In this document: one piece after another, positions 19,205 to 29,400 of the stretch
Position numbering within the stretch: position 1 is the stretch's first letter
How the letters are laid out: each line of letters begins with the position of its first letter
Assembly (NCBI RefSeq): GCF_900143185.1
Contig: NZ_FSRQ01000005.1
Location: forward strand, 1 to 64,000
DNA length: 64,000 bases
Direction of reading: 5' to 3'
DNA from: Chryseobacterium scophthalmum
GTDB lineage: Bacteria > Bacteroidota > Bacteroidia > Flavobacteriales > Weeksellaceae
Translations under genes and position numbers: made by a program
Notes under the pieces: model-generated
The model's database searches: none
What the model was told of the DNA's origin: nothing
The model's input: the letters and a program-made list of their open reading frames with translations, nothing else

Positions 19205-21493
19205 CTATTTTTTAACCTCTCTTCTCTGTGCATCCAAAACTGCAACCGTTGCCAAGTTAACAATCTCATCAACACTTGAACGCATTTGTAAAACGTGAAC
19301 CGGTTGTTTCAGTCCCATCAAGATTGGTCCGATTACTTGCGCAACCTTCATTCCTCTGATAATTTTGTAAGATAAGTTTGCAGATTCTAGATTCGGGAAG
19401 ATGAATGTGTTTGCCGGAGTTGTTCCTAATTTTGAGAACGGATAATCACTTAAATGATCAGAGTTCATTGCAAAATCAGGCTGAATTTCTCCATCCACAA
19501 TCATTTTCGGGAATTTCTCATGAAGAATATTTACTGCTTTCGCCACTTTTTTGGAAGTATCAGAAATGGCAGAAAAGTTTTCGAAACCTAACATTGCAAT
19601 TCTCGGCTCGATAGCGAATGATTTCACGGTGTGTTCTGCCATCTTAGCAATATTCACCAAATCTTCAGCTGTAGGATTTTGGTTGATCGAAGTATCAGCG
19701 AAGAAAATAGGTTTCTTTTCAGATAAGATCATCATCATTGCAGCTACTTTATCAACCCCTTTATCTTTTTCGATAACTTCTAAAACAGGTCTTAAAGTAG
19801 AAACATAATTTTTAGAAAAACCAATAATCAATCCGTCTGTATCACCATGTTTTAGCATCAAAGGACCAAAATAATCTCTCTGGCGAACGTATCTTTTTGC
19901 CTTGTACTCGTTCATCCCTTTTCTCTGACGAAGTTTCCAAAGGGTTTCTCTGTATTTTTTTCTGTTTTCTTTCTGATCGTCGTCACTTGGATCGATAATC
20001 GGAACATCAATGTTGATTCCGAAACGTTCCATTTGCTCTTTCACATATTTTTTGTCTCCTAAAAGAATAGGATGAGCAATTCCTTCTTCATATAAAATCT
20101 GTGCAGCTTTCAGAACATTATATTCTTCAGCATTTCCTAAAGTGATTCTTTTCGGATTAGCTTTTGCACGGTTTTGCATCATTCTTACCAATTTCTCATC
20201 TCTTCCCATTCTGTCGAGAAGCTGAGTTTCGTATTCGTCAAAATCTGCAATAGTTTTTCTTGCAACTCCGCTTTCAATAGCTGCTTTTGCAACTGCGCTT
20301 GATACTTTGGTAATTAATCTGTTATCAAATGGTTTCGGAATAAAATATTCTCTACCAAACTGTAAATTCTTAACGTTATAAGCTAAAATTACGGCTTCAG
20401 GAACCGGTTCTTTAGCCAAATCAGCAATCGCATGAACTGCTGCCAATTTCATTTCTTCATTAATGCCTTTTGCCTGAACATCTAATGCACCACGGAAAAT
20501 ATATGGGAAACCAAGAACATTGTTTACCTGATTAGGATAATCACTTCTTCCCGTCGCCATGATAACGTCTTTTCTTGTAGAAAGCGCCAAATCGTAAGCA
20601 ATTTCAGGATCCGGATTTGCCAATGCAAAAACGATTGGATTTTCGTTCATGCTGCTCAACATTTCTGGTGTCATCACATTTCCTTTAGACAAACCAATGA
20701 AAACATCTGAACCTTTTACTGCATCTTCTAAAGTTTCAAGATCTGTTTGAGCAATGAAATCTAATTTTTCAGGAGTAAGATTTTCTCTTTTATGGTTGAT
20801 AACACCTTTACTGTCGCACATCAATACATTTTCTCTTTTTAAACCAAGAGAAATATAAAGATTGGTACAAGCAATTGCTGCAGCTCCTGCTCCATTTACC
20901 ACCATTTTCACTTCTTCGATATTCTTATTGGCAATCTGAAGAGAGTTGATCAATGCTGCTGCAGAAATAATCGCCGTTCCGTGCTGATCATCGTGCATCA
21001 ACGGAATATCTAATTCTTCTTTTAATTTTTGCTCTATATAAAAAGCTTCCGGAGCTTTGATATCTTCAAGGTTGATTCCTCCAAAAGTTGGAGCAATTCC
21101 TTTTACAATCTGGATAAATTTATCCGGATCTTTTTCGTCGATTTCAATATCAAAAACGTTGATGTCTGCAAAAATCTTAAACAAAAGACCTTTTCCTTCC
21201 ATTACCGGTTTTGAAGCTTCAGCTCCAATGTCTCCCAAACCAAGAACTGCTGTTCCGTTTGAAATAACCGCCACCAAATTTCCTTTTCCTGTATAATCAT
21301 AAACCGTTTCCGGATTTTTTTCAATTTCCAGACAAGGAATAGCCACTCCCGGAGAATATGCCAAAGACAAATCTCTCTGCGATGAGTGTGGCTTTGAAGG
21401 AATTACCTCAATCTTTCCTTTGGGTTCTGCTTTATGATAATCTAACGCTGCCTGACTAAAGTTTTTTTCGTCGCGGTGAGTTTTACTTGACAT
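19205..21493 (-). CDS. maeB: NADP-dependent malic enzyme with phosphotransacetylase-like domain
   Basis: This 762-residue cytoplasmic enzyme decarboxylates malate to pyruvate with reduction of NADP. Residues 1 to about 430 are the malic enzyme module, with 'LAYSPGVAIPCLEI' near 45, 'GDIGAEASKPVMEGKG' near 90, the cofactor-binding 'VNGAGAAAIACTNLYISLG' near 197 and 'FALANPDPEIAYDLALSTRK' near 288. Residues from about 440 to the end are a phosphate acetyl/butyryl transferase-like domain, which in MaeB proteins has a regulatory role. Length matches the E. coli MaeB class (about 760). It sits 15 bases before the BadF-type kinase gene in coordinates, both on the minus strand, so the two may be co-transcribed with the kinase first. 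Confidence 0.95.
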   Translation of the reverse strand: MSSKTHRDEKNFSQAALDYHKAEPKGKIEVIPSKPHSSQRDLSLAYSPGVAIPCLEIEKNPETVYDYTGKGNLVAVISNGTAVLGLGDIGAEASKPVMEGKGLLFKIFADINVFDIEIDEKDPDKFIQIVKGIAPTFGGINLEDIKAPEAFYIEQKLKEELDIPLMHDDQHGTAIISAAALINSLQIANKNIEEVKMVVNGAGAAAIACTNLYISLGLKRENVLMCDSKGVINHKRENLTPEKLDFIAQTDLETLEDAVKGSDVFIGLSKGNVMTPEMLSSMNENPIVFALANPDPEIAYDLALSTRKDVIMATGRSDYPNQVNNVLGFPYIFRGALDVQAKGINEEMKLAAVHAIADLAKEPVPEAVILAYNVKNLQFGREYFIPKPFDNRLITKVSSAVAKAAIESGVARKTIADFDEYETQLLDRMGRDEKLVRMMQNRAKANPKRITLGNAEEYNVLKAAQILYEEGIAHPILLGDKKYVKEQMERFGINIDVPIIDPSDDDQKENRKKYRETLWKLRQRKGMNEYKAKRYVRQRDYFGPLMLKHGDTDGLIIGFSKNYVSTLRPVLEVIEKDKGVDKVAAMMMILSEKKPIFFADTSINQNPTAEDLVNIAKMAEHTVKSFAIEPRIAMLGFENFSAISDTSKKVAKAVNILHEKFPKMIVDGEIQPDFAMNSDHLSDYPFSKLGTTPANTFIFPNLESANLSYKIIRGMKVAQVIGPILMGLKQPVHVLQMRSSVDEIVNLATVAVLDAQRREVKK

Positions 21494-21508
21494 ATAATTT
21501 TCTGTTTT

Positions 21509-22360
21509 TTAAAGTATGTATTTAATGTGGTAATCAACCAAGCTTTCGATTGGTTTCTGTACAATGTGCCCCACATTCAAATTGAGTTCTGACGCTGCAG
21601 AACGTAAAATATTTTCGTAATAATAAGCAATAGAGCCGATAAAATTGATCTCGGCATCCTGAGATTCTTCATACGGAAGAACCTGATAATCGAAAAAGTT
21701 TTTCATCTCTTCCAAAACCATTTCCTGGAAGTAAGGATGATCTTTTCTTTCGACAACAAATTTATTGAAATTGGCTAAGTATGCATTGGGTCTGGTTGTA
21801 TGATACATGTTTTTCAATGCTTCATCAATCGTTAATCCATACATTTCTTTGAACTCAAGATGTAAATCCTGAGGAAGTTTCTGCATAAAGAATCTGCGCA
21901 CCAACTGTTTTCCGATGGCGCTTCCGCTTCCTTCGTCACCCATAAGATAACCTAATGAAGGAAGTTTTATCTTTAAATTTTCTCCGTCAAAATAACATGA
22001 GTTCGAACCCGTTCCCAAAATACAGACAATTGTTGGTTTCCCGTTATAAGCTGCATAAGCTGCTGCATACAAATCTTCTTTTACAATAATCTCTGCATTG
22101 GTAAAAACCTTTCCTACTTCTTCTTCTATTGTCTGGCAATTTTTTCTAACGCCACAACCAGAACCGTAGAAAAAGATTTTGGTAATTGAATTTTTTACAG
22201 ATAATAAGCTGTTATTTTTTTCAATTTCGGGTACAATAAGCTCTTTGCTGATAAAATTGGGGTTGAAACCAATGGTTTCGGTCTTTAAGAAAACATTTTT
22301 GAAGTCATCCAAGATTACCCAGTCAGATTTAGTAGAACCACTATCAACAATAGCAACCAT
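21509..22360 (-). CDS. BadF/BadG/BcrA/BcrD family ATPase, N-acetylglucosamine kinase-like
   Basis: The protein has 283 residues with the ASKHA kinase fold. The phosphate-1 motif is 'IVDSGSTKSDWVI' (residues 4-16), phosphate-2 is 'VCILGTGSNSCYFDG' (near 112), and the adjacent 'GYLMGDEGSGSAIGKQLV' (near 137) is typical of the N-acetylglucosamine kinase branch. A role in amino-sugar phosphorylation, for example in cell-wall recycling, is likely but not proved. It is transcribed towards maeB with a 15-base gap. Confidence 0.8.
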   Translation of the reverse strand: MVAIVDSGSTKSDWVILDDFKNVFLKTETIGFNPNFISKELIVPEIEKNNSLLSVKNSITKIFFYGSGCGVRKNCQTIEEEVGKVFTNAEIIVKEDLYAAAYAAYNGKPTIVCILGTGSNSCYFDGENLKIKLPSLGYLMGDEGSGSAIGKQLVRRFFMQKLPQDLHLEFKEMYGLTIDEALKNMYHTTRPNAYLANFNKFVVERKDHPYFQEMVLEEMKNFFDYQVLPYEESQDAEINFIGSIAYYYENILRSAASELNLNVGHIVQKPIESLVDYHIKYIL

Positions 22361-22446
22361 ATTTCTAATTTTAAGGGGCTAAATTATGAATTTATCTTTA
22401 ATTAGCCCTCAAAAACAGACACAGATACTTCCATTTATGATTAAGT

Positions 22447-22710
22447 TCAGTTTTTGATTTCGCTTTTATTTTGGTTATACTGTATTAGCCAGTCTTCTAT
22501 CTCTTCTTCAAGATAAGTAGCCTGCATTACCATCGCGTTGATAAAATCGTCGGGTACAGGATCGCCATTAGAATTTTCAAGATTCCAAAGATCATCCGAC
22601 ATATTTTCGTACTCTGAGTACACCCTTTTGAAGCGGGTATTTTCTTTTTCCAAAACTTCAATATTTTTTTGTTGAAGCTGAAATTTTCTGTATTTGTTTT
22701 GAGATTTCAT
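22447..22710 (-). CDS. small hypothetical protein, coiled coil
   Basis: The protein has 87 residues starting at MKSQNKYRKF. A longer frame to 22764 exists, but its first 18 residues look like upstream leader. It is charged, with a helical 'LQQKNIEVLEKENTRFKRV' stretch likely to form a coiled coil, followed by an acidic C-terminal helix (EEEIEDWLIQYNQ). No signal peptide or membrane segment is present. I do not recognise a family. It stands alone between two divergently facing units. Confidence 0.6.
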   Translation of the reverse strand: MKSQNKYRKFQLQQKNIEVLEKENTRFKRVYSEYENMSDDLWNLENSNGDPVPDDFINAMVMQATYLEEEIEDWLIQYNQNKSEIKN

Positions 22711-22915
22711 ACAAATATTTAGGTTAAAGTAGTTCGTAAAACTTGTGTAAATTCTTTTCATCATGCATTACAAGATAGAAAGACCATCAACAGAAAAAGT
22801 TGAAAATGAATTTTTTATCAGGTACAGTTTCTTTTGTTCTGAAAATTAAAATTAGAAATTATTTTAACACGAAAAAAAAAATTAACAACTTTTTTCACTG
22901 TTTAACATATAGTTA

Positions 22916-22923
22916 TAAATTTG
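22916..22923 (+). promoter_or_regulatory. -7 promoter element upstream of gtrA
   Basis: TAAATTTG matches TAnnTTTG exactly, 16 bases before the gtrA start codon. The -33 position is a T-run without a clean TTTG. Confidence 0.5.
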
Positions 22924-22939
22924 CGTATTATTAAAATAG

Positions 22940-23398
22940 ATGAGAGCATTACTACTACGCCACAAACAGGTATTATTATTTATTATTGCAGGCGGCCTCA
23001 GTGCGATTGTGGAAATCGGGAGTTTCAAAATCTTCAGTACCTATCTTCCACAAGCCATTTCTCAGGAACAAAATTTTCACGGAATTCATTATCCGTTAAG
23101 TAATATCTTATCGACAAGCTGCGGAATTTTATTTAATTATTTTCTGAGCATCTGGTTTGTTTTTGAGCGTGGAAAGCATTCTAAACGAAAAGAATTTGCT
23201 TACTTTATGGTAGTTTCTTTTATTTCGACCATTTTAAGTTTAAGTTTCTTCCAAATCTTTTATAGTTTTATATTTAAAGATAATATTGATTTAATTTTTT
23301 ATACCTTGAGTCCGGAAATGACGAGTAAGATTGCTGCTATTTTATTGGTTTCTATTCTTAATTATTCTGTAAAGAAAAAAGTAATATTTAACGGTTGA
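22940..23398 (+). CDS. GtrA-like family membrane protein
   Basis: The protein has 152 residues and four hydrophobic segments, with the GtrA landmark 'FIIAGGLSAIVEIGSFKIFS' in the first helix and an Asn-Tyr pair in the third region ('GILFNYFLSIWFVF'). GtrA-like proteins are linked to transfer of lipid-linked sugars across the inner membrane. It precedes an acyltransferase gene with only 3 bases between them, so both probably form one unit involved in envelope lipid or glycan work. Specific substrate unknown. Confidence 0.85.
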   Translation: MRALLLRHKQVLLFIIAGGLSAIVEIGSFKIFSTYLPQAISQEQNFHGIHYPLSNILSTSCGILFNYFLSIWFVFERGKHSKRKEFAYFMVVSFISTILSLSFFQIFYSFIFKDNIDLIFYTLSPEMTSKIAAILLVSILNYSVKKKVIFNG

Positions 23399-23401
23399 TT
23401 T

Positions 23402-24127
23402 GTGACTACAATTTTAAATTACCTCTGGAGATTCTGGCTGATTATATTGGCATTTGTTCTGACTATTATTCTGGGATTACCGGTATACATTCTGTCTTTA
23501 AAGAAAAGCACATTCAAATATGCTCATGTTTTAATAAGAATTTGGTGCTACGGAATGTTTTTCGGAATGGGTTTACGATATAAACTCATTAATCTTACCG
23601 ATAAAAAAATCGACAAAAACACACAATACGTTATCATTTCAAACCATACTTCGATTATGGATATTATGCTCCCCTGCATTTTGTTTCCCAATCATCAGCT
23701 TTGTTATGTTGGAAAAAAAGAATTAGAAAAAATTCCGATTTTCGGAACCATCTACAAAAGAATCTGCGTAATGGTTGACCGAAGCAGCGCCAGAAGCCGT
23801 GCCGATGTCTACAGAAGATGTGCTGAAAAAATGGAGGAAGGCAACAGTATTGTTCTTTTTCCTGAAGGTGGAGTTCCCGATGACACCTCAATTGTTTTAG
23901 ATGAATTTAAAGATGGAGCTTTTACACTTTCTTCGAAACACCACTCTCCTATTGCCGTTTTTACTTTTATAGGTTTGAAGGAAATGTTTCCATTTGATAA
24001 CTCTAAAGGCTATCCCGGAAAAGTAAAAGTATTTTTCAACGATATTCTGGAACCAACAAACTCTCCAAGAGATTTAAAACTGTCAGCTTTTGAGACAATA
24101 AAAAAAACATTAACAGAACACAGTTAA
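23402..24127 (+). CDS. 1-acyl-sn-glycerol-3-phosphate acyltransferase family protein (PlsC-like)
   Basis: This 241-residue membrane-associated acyltransferase starts at GTG (23402), with no in-frame ATG nearby upstream. Motif I, 'NHTSIMDIML' (the NHx4D active site), lies near residue 80, and motif III, 'LFPEGGVPDD', near 158. The N-terminal hydrophobic helix (residues 5-32) anchors it. It would acylate lysophosphatidate or a related acceptor. Family identity is clear; exact acceptor is inferred. Confidence 0.88.
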   Translation: MTTILNYLWRFWLIILAFVLTIILGLPVYILSLKKSTFKYAHVLIRIWCYGMFFGMGLRYKLINLTDKKIDKNTQYVIISNHTSIMDIMLPCILFPNHQLCYVGKKELEKIPIFGTIYKRICVMVDRSSARSRADVYRRCAEKMEEGNSIVLFPEGGVPDDTSIVLDEFKDGAFTLSSKHHSPIAVFTFIGLKEMFPFDNSKGYPGKVKVFFNDILEPTNSPRDLKLSAFETIKKTLTEHS

Positions 24128-24141
24128 TCACATAAAAAATA

Positions 24142-24149
24142 TATATTTG
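24142..24149 (+). promoter_or_regulatory. -7 promoter element upstream of the MFS transporter
   Basis: TATATTTG is an exact match to the Bacteroidota -7 consensus, 26 bases before the start codon. No clear -33 box is present. Confidence 0.45.
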
Positions 24150-24175
24150 TTATTAAGAATCTATTTTTAACAAAT

Positions 24176-25948
24176 ATGTCAAAAACAACTACTCAACCTA
24201 CTAATTACCCCGCACTTTATACACTGATTTTAGTGTTTTTCTTTTGGGGTTTTATTGCAGCAGGAAACAGCATTTTTATTCCTTTCTGTAAAAATTATTT
24301 CTCACTCGATCAGTTCCAGTCGCAGCTTATCGATTTTGCGTTCTATACTGCATACTTTTTGGGAGCATTATTGCTTTTCATATTTAGTACAATCAAAGGT
24401 ATAGATATCATTGGTAAATGGGGCTACAAAAAAAGTATTGTTTACGGTCTCCTCCTCTCCGCAATTGGAGCAGCTATTATGATCGTTGCGGTGAAAGCAA
24501 ATGTTTACTACGGAATGCTAATCGGATTATTCGTTGTAGCACTGGGTTTTTCTATTCAGCAGACTGCAGCCAATCCTTTCGCTGTTTTGTTGGGAGATCC
24601 TAAAACAGGAACAAGCCGACAGAATCTTGCAGGTGGAGTCAACTCTTTTGGTACATCAATCGGACCTATCATTGTAGGTTTAGCTCTTTTCGGAACTACT
24701 GCAACGGTAGATGATGATCAGATTAAACATTTAGCTTTAGACAAAGTAATTTTATTGTATACCGCTGTTGGAGCATTGTTTTTAATTGCTGCCGGAATTT
24801 TTCATTTTTCTAAAAAATTACCTGCCGGAATTTCTACAGAACCCATGGAAAAAGCAGGCAAAGCAAGAAAGAATCTGATTGCAATGACTGTTTTAGTAAT
24901 CCTTTGTTTCATCCCTGTATTTGCAAGTTATAATTCTGATGCTGCTAAAAAGATAGAAACTTTTAATGAGGAAATTACTGTTTTAGAAAACAGCAAAAAA
25001 TCTGAAACCAATGTTGCTACGATAGAAAATATCCAACAAAACATTGACACTAAAAAAGCTGAATTGCTGGAAGTAAAACATCCTTTAGAAAAAACAAGAA
25101 TGTACTATTTAGGTGGTGCTTTATTAGCCGTAGTTCTATGTCTTGTTTATGCAAATACAAGCTCTAAGAAAAATCCGGAAGGATGGGGAGCTATGAAATA
25201 TCCACAACTTGTTTTGGGAATGCTTGCCATTCTTGCTTATGTAGGAGTGGAAGTAGCCATTGGTAGTAATTTGGGTGAACTTTTAAGTTTACCGGAATTT
25301 GGAGGACATCAGTCTTCAGATTTAGCACCTTATATTTCGATGTATTGGGGAAGTTTAATGATCGGAAGATGGACCGGTGCAATTACTGTTTTCAACCTTA
25401 ACAAACAACAACAGATGATTGCCACTATTGTAGTTCCATTTGTTGCCTTTTTGGTGATTATAGGAATTAATGTTATTGCACAGAAAGATATGTCTAATCT
25501 GTATTTTTATGCAATCTGTATCGTTATTCAGGTGATATTATTCTTGGTGAGTAAAAATAAACCGGCTTTAACGCTTATTATTTTTGGTCTTTTTGGTGTT
25601 ATTGCAATGATTGTAGGTTTAATGACCACCGGAAATTTTGCTATTTACGCTTTCTTATCTGGAGGTCTTGCTTGTAGCATTATGTGGCCATCAATTTTTA
25701 CTTTGGCGATTACAGGATTAGGAAAATATACCGCTCAAGGTTCTGCATTTTTGGTAATGATGATTTTGGGAGGTGGAATTATCCCTCCATTACAAGGAAA
25801 ACTTTCTGATATTATCGGAATTCACAGCTCTTATATAATCCCGGTACTTTGCTTTGCTTATATTACCCTATTTGCTTATCTTGCAAAGAAGACCTTAAGC
25901 AAACAAGGAATTGATGTTGACGTTTTAGAATCTGAAGGTGCACATTAA
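24176..25948 (+). CDS. sugar MFS transporter, FucP/GlcP-like
   Basis: This 590-residue major facilitator has 12-14 membrane segments. It has the FucP-type N-terminus '[20 protein letters not shown]' and '[21 protein letters not shown]' near residue 122, which is a hallmark of the fucose/glucose/galactose permease group. It is longer than E. coli FucP (438). An inserted, charged, coiled-coil-like loop at about residues 255-305 ('[16 protein letters not shown]') sits between two helices. The gene overlaps the following DUF3810 gene by 11 bases. Sugar specificity is not visible. Confidence 0.88.
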   Translation: MSKTTTQPTNYPALYTLILVFFFWGFIAAGNSIFIPFCKNYFSLDQFQSQLIDFAFYTAYFLGALLLFIFSTIKGIDIIGKWGYKKSIVYGLLLSAIGAAIMIVAVKANVYYGMLIGLFVVALGFSIQQTAANPFAVLLGDPKTGTSRQNLAGGVNSFGTSIGPIIVGLALFGTTATVDDDQIKHLALDKVILLYTAVGALFLIAAGIFHFSKKLPAGISTEPMEKAGKARKNLIAMTVLVILCFIPVFASYNSDAAKKIETFNEEITVLENSKKSETNVATIENIQQNIDTKKAELLEVKHPLEKTRMYYLGGALLAVVLCLVYANTSSKKNPEGWGAMKYPQLVLGMLAILAYVGVEVAIGSNLGELLSLPEFGGHQSSDLAPYISMYWGSLMIGRWTGAITVFNLNKQQQMIATIVVPFVAFLVIIGINVIAQKDMSNLYFYAICIVIQVILFLVSKNKPALTLIIFGLFGVIAMIVGLMTTGNFAIYAFLSGGLACSIMWPSIFTLAITGLGKYTAQGSAFLVMMILGGGIIPPLQGKLSDIIGIHSSYIIPVLCFAYITLFAYLAKKTLSKQGIDVDVLESEGAH

Positions 25949-27005
25949 TACTACAAAAACATATAAAAAAAAGAGATTTTGGGCGGGTATTTTACTTGCC
26001 CAATTTCTTTTGTTCTATACTTTTTCAAAACTGCAAATTGTGGTTTCTTTTTTTGAAAAAGTATTTGAATTTCAGAAAAAAATCCATCAGCTATTATTCG
26101 CATGGATTCCTTTTTCATTTGGAGATGTACTGTATATTTTATTGGGAATTTTATTGATTTATTTAATCATCAAACTCTTTAAAAAGAAAACAAGAAGCAA
26201 TGCTGTATTTAAAATATTAATTGTTTTAAATATTACTTATTTCACTTATCAGGTATTTTGGGGAATGCTTTATTTTCAGACACCGATTATCGCAAAACTT
26301 CCAAAAACAGAAGTTACACTGGAAGTAAGAAAAGCATTGGCATTAGAATATCTTGAAAAATCGAAAGCAACCAGAAAGCTCGTTAAAGAAGATAAAAACG
26401 GAGTTTTTGTCATTAAAGATTTAAATGCAATTCAACAAGAAATATTAGATCGACAAAAAACGCTTCCTAATTTTATAAGTCAAAAAGAAAGCACTACAAC
26501 CAATTCATTTAAATCCAGTTTATTTGGAAAAACAATGAGTTTTACAGGTATTTTAGGGTATTACAATCCTTTCACTGCAGAAGCTCAATTCAACGCTGAA
26601 TTGCCATCTTCTTATCTTCCATTCACTCTTTCTCATGAAAGTTCTCATCAATTGGGATTTGCAAGAGAACAGGAAGCAAATTTTGTAGGTTATCTGATTG
26701 GTGTACATTCAAAAAATCCTGAGCTCAGATACAGCACGGAATATTTTACTTTAAAGAGCTTATTAAATTCTATCGTTAATGAAGATGAAAAGTTTGTAAA
26801 AACGGCTTTAGAAAACTATTCTGAAGGAATGAAGAGAGACCGATTGAATGAAAGGAAATTTATAGCAGAACATCAAGGCTATCTGAATGACTTTTTTGGG
26901 TTTACCAATAATCTTTTTCTTAAAAGCAATCAGCAGGAAGGCGCGATTACTTATTCTTATTTCATTGACCTTTTAGTACACTACAAAAGCATCTTTACTC
27001 CATAA
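25938..27005 (+). CDS. DUF3810 domain-containing membrane protein
   Basis: The protein has 355 residues. Two or three N-terminal membrane helices (about 15-120) precede a soluble domain with a zincin-like motif, '[21 protein letters not shown]' (HESSH near residue 233, followed by a Glu 10-12 residues on). This fits DUF3810, a Bacteroidota family thought to be membrane metallopeptidase-like. Activity is not established. Overlap with the MFS gene suggests co-expression. The stop codon is followed by a hairpin whose T-run is on the opposite strand. Confidence 0.82.
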   Translation: MHINTTKTYKKKRFWAGILLAQFLLFYTFSKLQIVVSFFEKVFEFQKKIHQLLFAWIPFSFGDVLYILLGILLIYLIIKLFKKKTRSNAVFKILIVLNITYFTYQVFWGMLYFQTPIIAKLPKTEVTLEVRKALALEYLEKSKATRKLVKEDKNGVFVIKDLNAIQQEILDRQKTLPNFISQKESTTTNSFKSSLFGKTMSFTGILGYYNPFTAEAQFNAELPSSYLPFTLSHESSHQLGFAREQEANFVGYLIGVHSKNPELRYSTEYFTLKSLLNSIVNEDEKFVKTALENYSEGMKRDRLNERKFIAEHQGYLNDFFGFTNNLFLKSNQQEGAITYSYFIDLLVHYKSIFTP

Positions 27006-27034
27006 AAAAAGAATCGTATCAGGCGATACGATTC
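27004..27034 (-). terminator. hairpin with T-run on the minus strand
   Basis: GAATCGTATC and its perfect complement enclose a 4-base loop, with A7 to the left (T7 on the minus strand). It lies directly after the DUF3810 stop codon. It may block antisense transcription, or end the plus-strand message without a T-run. Confidence 0.55.
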
Positions 27035-27622
27035 TAAAAACACAAATGATGAAAAAAAATTTATTACCTTGACTTGTTCCCTCATTCAAGGCACTGTAAA
27101 AGTACGATTTTTTTTTAAAATTCAAAATATCACCCCACATTTTATTTAAGTTTTATGAAAATTTTATGATTTGAAACTTCTTAAATTTTATTTCTCTCAC
27201 AATTATGATTTACATATACATCATGTACAATCGATTACAAAAGTATTTTAATAAAAAAAGTTTAAAAAAAATAAAAAATAATTTAAAAACAAGTAAATAA
27301 TATTAACGTTTAAATTTTAACTATTTTTCACATAATTCTGTGTTCTTCAATAATGAATTATATTAAAAAAAGATACTAAAGTTAACTTTTCCTGAATCTA
27401 TGTTTCCAAAAGAAACATAATTATCACCCAAAACATATATCATGTAGAAAAAAGGAAAAGAATCTTCTAAAAATTTCACATAAAAAAGACCTAAATTACT
27501 TTAGGTCTAATGGAATATGGCATCGTAAATTTTAATTTTCAATAACAGATTGAAATCAGTCTATTATTAAATTTTGTAAATTATTAATAATTATACAGTT
27601 ACCAATATTATCTATTTTTCAA
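27006..27622. other. AT-rich intergenic region with two hairpins
   Basis: These 617 bases without a gene are very AT-rich (27180-27480 especially). They hold one hairpin at the left edge and a terminator for the minus-strand gene near the right edge. I see no RNA gene or repeat. Confidence 0.55.
27481..27508 (-). terminator. terminator downstream of the T9SS pseudogene
   Basis: AGACCTAAA and its perfect complement around a 4-base loop are followed on the minus strand by a run of T. It lies about 115 bases past the stop codon of the frameshifted secreted protein. Confidence 0.7.
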
Positions 27623-29255
27623 TTATTTTTTAATGAATTTAATTGCTTTTTCCTCTCCCTTTAATTTCAAAATATATTGACCTTTCACAAGCTCGTTTAC
27701 CACAATTTCGCCTGATTTCATTTCACCTGATTTTACCACTTGTCCTACAGCATTATAAATAACAAAATTAGAATTATCAGCGCCATCTAAATGAATAACA
27801 TCAGTAGCAGGGTTTGGATATAATGTAACCGATTTAGTTTTTACAATATCACTCGTTCCTAATGATGCAGCAGGAAGTACAAGACTTTGCGCATAAGTGA
27901 ATGGATTTGCATTAGTACCAGTTTTTTCCTCCTTAAATACAATTACACTTCGGTTATTAAAAGGTTTTAGAACAGTAACATAGCTTTTAGGCCTAGATAA
28001 AGTAGCCATTGGAATATATTGTTGAGGCCATGCAAAGTTTCCATTATCATCCAGCAAAACAGCATTTAAAGACGTTGAAATCGGTGCAGAACCATTTATT
28101 TTCTCTACTACAAAATAAGGTTTTCCATCAACTAAATGTAAGTCACTTGTGTGCATCATAAAGTCAGCTGATATAGGAAAAACCTGCTTTGCGTTGTTAG
28201 TAAAAAGCCTGTTACCAGTAACTTTATCAAACTTCTGTACATATTCTCCCCCACTTCCTTGTGAAGTTCCTGTATAGTTTGCAATTGCCCATATATTTTG
28301 TGAACCAGGAGCAAAAGCCACTTTTATATTTTTCTCAAAGTTTGTTTGGTTTGTATCAAAATCTACTCCATTTACTCCCCAAGGTAAACTACCATCTGAG
28401 TTTACTCTCTGCAAATATGAATCGAATCGGTTATTTTGTCCGCTTGTATAGCCGTAGTAAACATTGTTGCCATCTGAAAACCCAGAGTAAAAACCATTTG
28501 ATACTGTCGTTTGTGTTGTTATTTGAGTAGGTCCGTCTGACCATTGAATATTTCCATTAGAATCTAACTTCTGAGCAAATAAATAACTAATCTGAGACGT
28601 AGCCAATTTGTGGAAAATAATTTCTATTTCATTATTTGCCAACTCATAAATATCAGCAGGAGAAGTTCTTTTGGCAGGGTCATTAGAAACGATGTTCACA
28701 GGATTTGCCCAAACAGGCTGCCCTGCAGGATTATATCTCTGTACCATCATGTGTAATTGGCTATTAGGACTATGACCAACAACAATATCACCATTCGACA
28801 ATGGGCGAATTACAGGAAGAAAACCCTGCCCTATGTTGATCCCATTTGGCCAGACTGAAGTACCTTGCGGATTAATTTTAAATAAATAAATAAATAGGAT
28901 TTCCAGATGTCGTTCCGCTCACTCCTATGTAAACGTTATTAGCTGAATCTACTGCTGTTTTTTCAAATACAGTATAGGTTGCCATAGGAATTGTATTACT
29001 TAGCATAATACCATTAGCTCCTAATTGCTTATTACCATTTTCATCTAAAATCTGAAGCCATAGCTCGTAATTTGCCGGAGCTGCTACTTGCTTCCAATAT
29101 CCGATAAATGTTCTTCCATCATTAGTTATTGTAGAAAATGATGCACCGTTTCCGGAATCAGCTATAAATAAATTTTGGTCTGTATTAGGATTCCATTGTG
29201 CAGATGCTGCAGAAATCATGAATCCTGTACATAATAATGTAATTAATTTTTTCAT
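27623..29255 (-). pseudogene. T9SS-sorted secreted protein, frameshifted at an ATTT repeat (possibly phase-variable)
   Basis: Two minus-strand frames make one protein of about 544 codons. The 5' part (28878-29255) starts MKKLITLLCTGFMISAASAQ, a signal peptide, and ends NPIYLFI at a TAA. The 3' part continues in another frame as KINPQGTSVWPNGINIGQG and on to 27623. It ends with a type A sorting domain (from about 'VTLYPNPATDVIHLDG') and the terminal 'GQYILKLKGEEKAIKFIKK'. The junction is four copies of ATTT. Removing one copy restores the reading ...IYLF-KINPQG.... As sequenced, the secretion signal and the sorting domain are separated, so the product cannot be anchored by T9SS. The frameshift could be a switch, a decayed gene or a sequencing slip. 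The body has repeated delta-60-like beta segments. Function is unknown. Confidence 0.85.
28881..28899 (-). repeat. ATTT tetranucleotide tract at the frameshift
   Basis: On the minus strand ATTT occurs four times in a row within the coding sequence, directly before the premature stop. Three or six copies would put both halves of the gene in one frame. Confidence 0.8.
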
Positions 29256-29400
29256 ATCCTCTATTATTTCTTGTCTGGAACAAAGGAATAAAGTATTCTG
29301 AAAGTACAATTAAAAAACATTACATAGTTACCACCTATACACTAAAAACTGTCCACATACACACCACACACCAAAACGTAAACAATTGAAAAACAAAAAC

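Noticed and set aside
27623..29309. Two separate secreted-protein genes
   Set aside because: The first half has a signal peptide without a sorting domain, the second a sorting domain without a signal peptide, and one ATTT unit reunites them.
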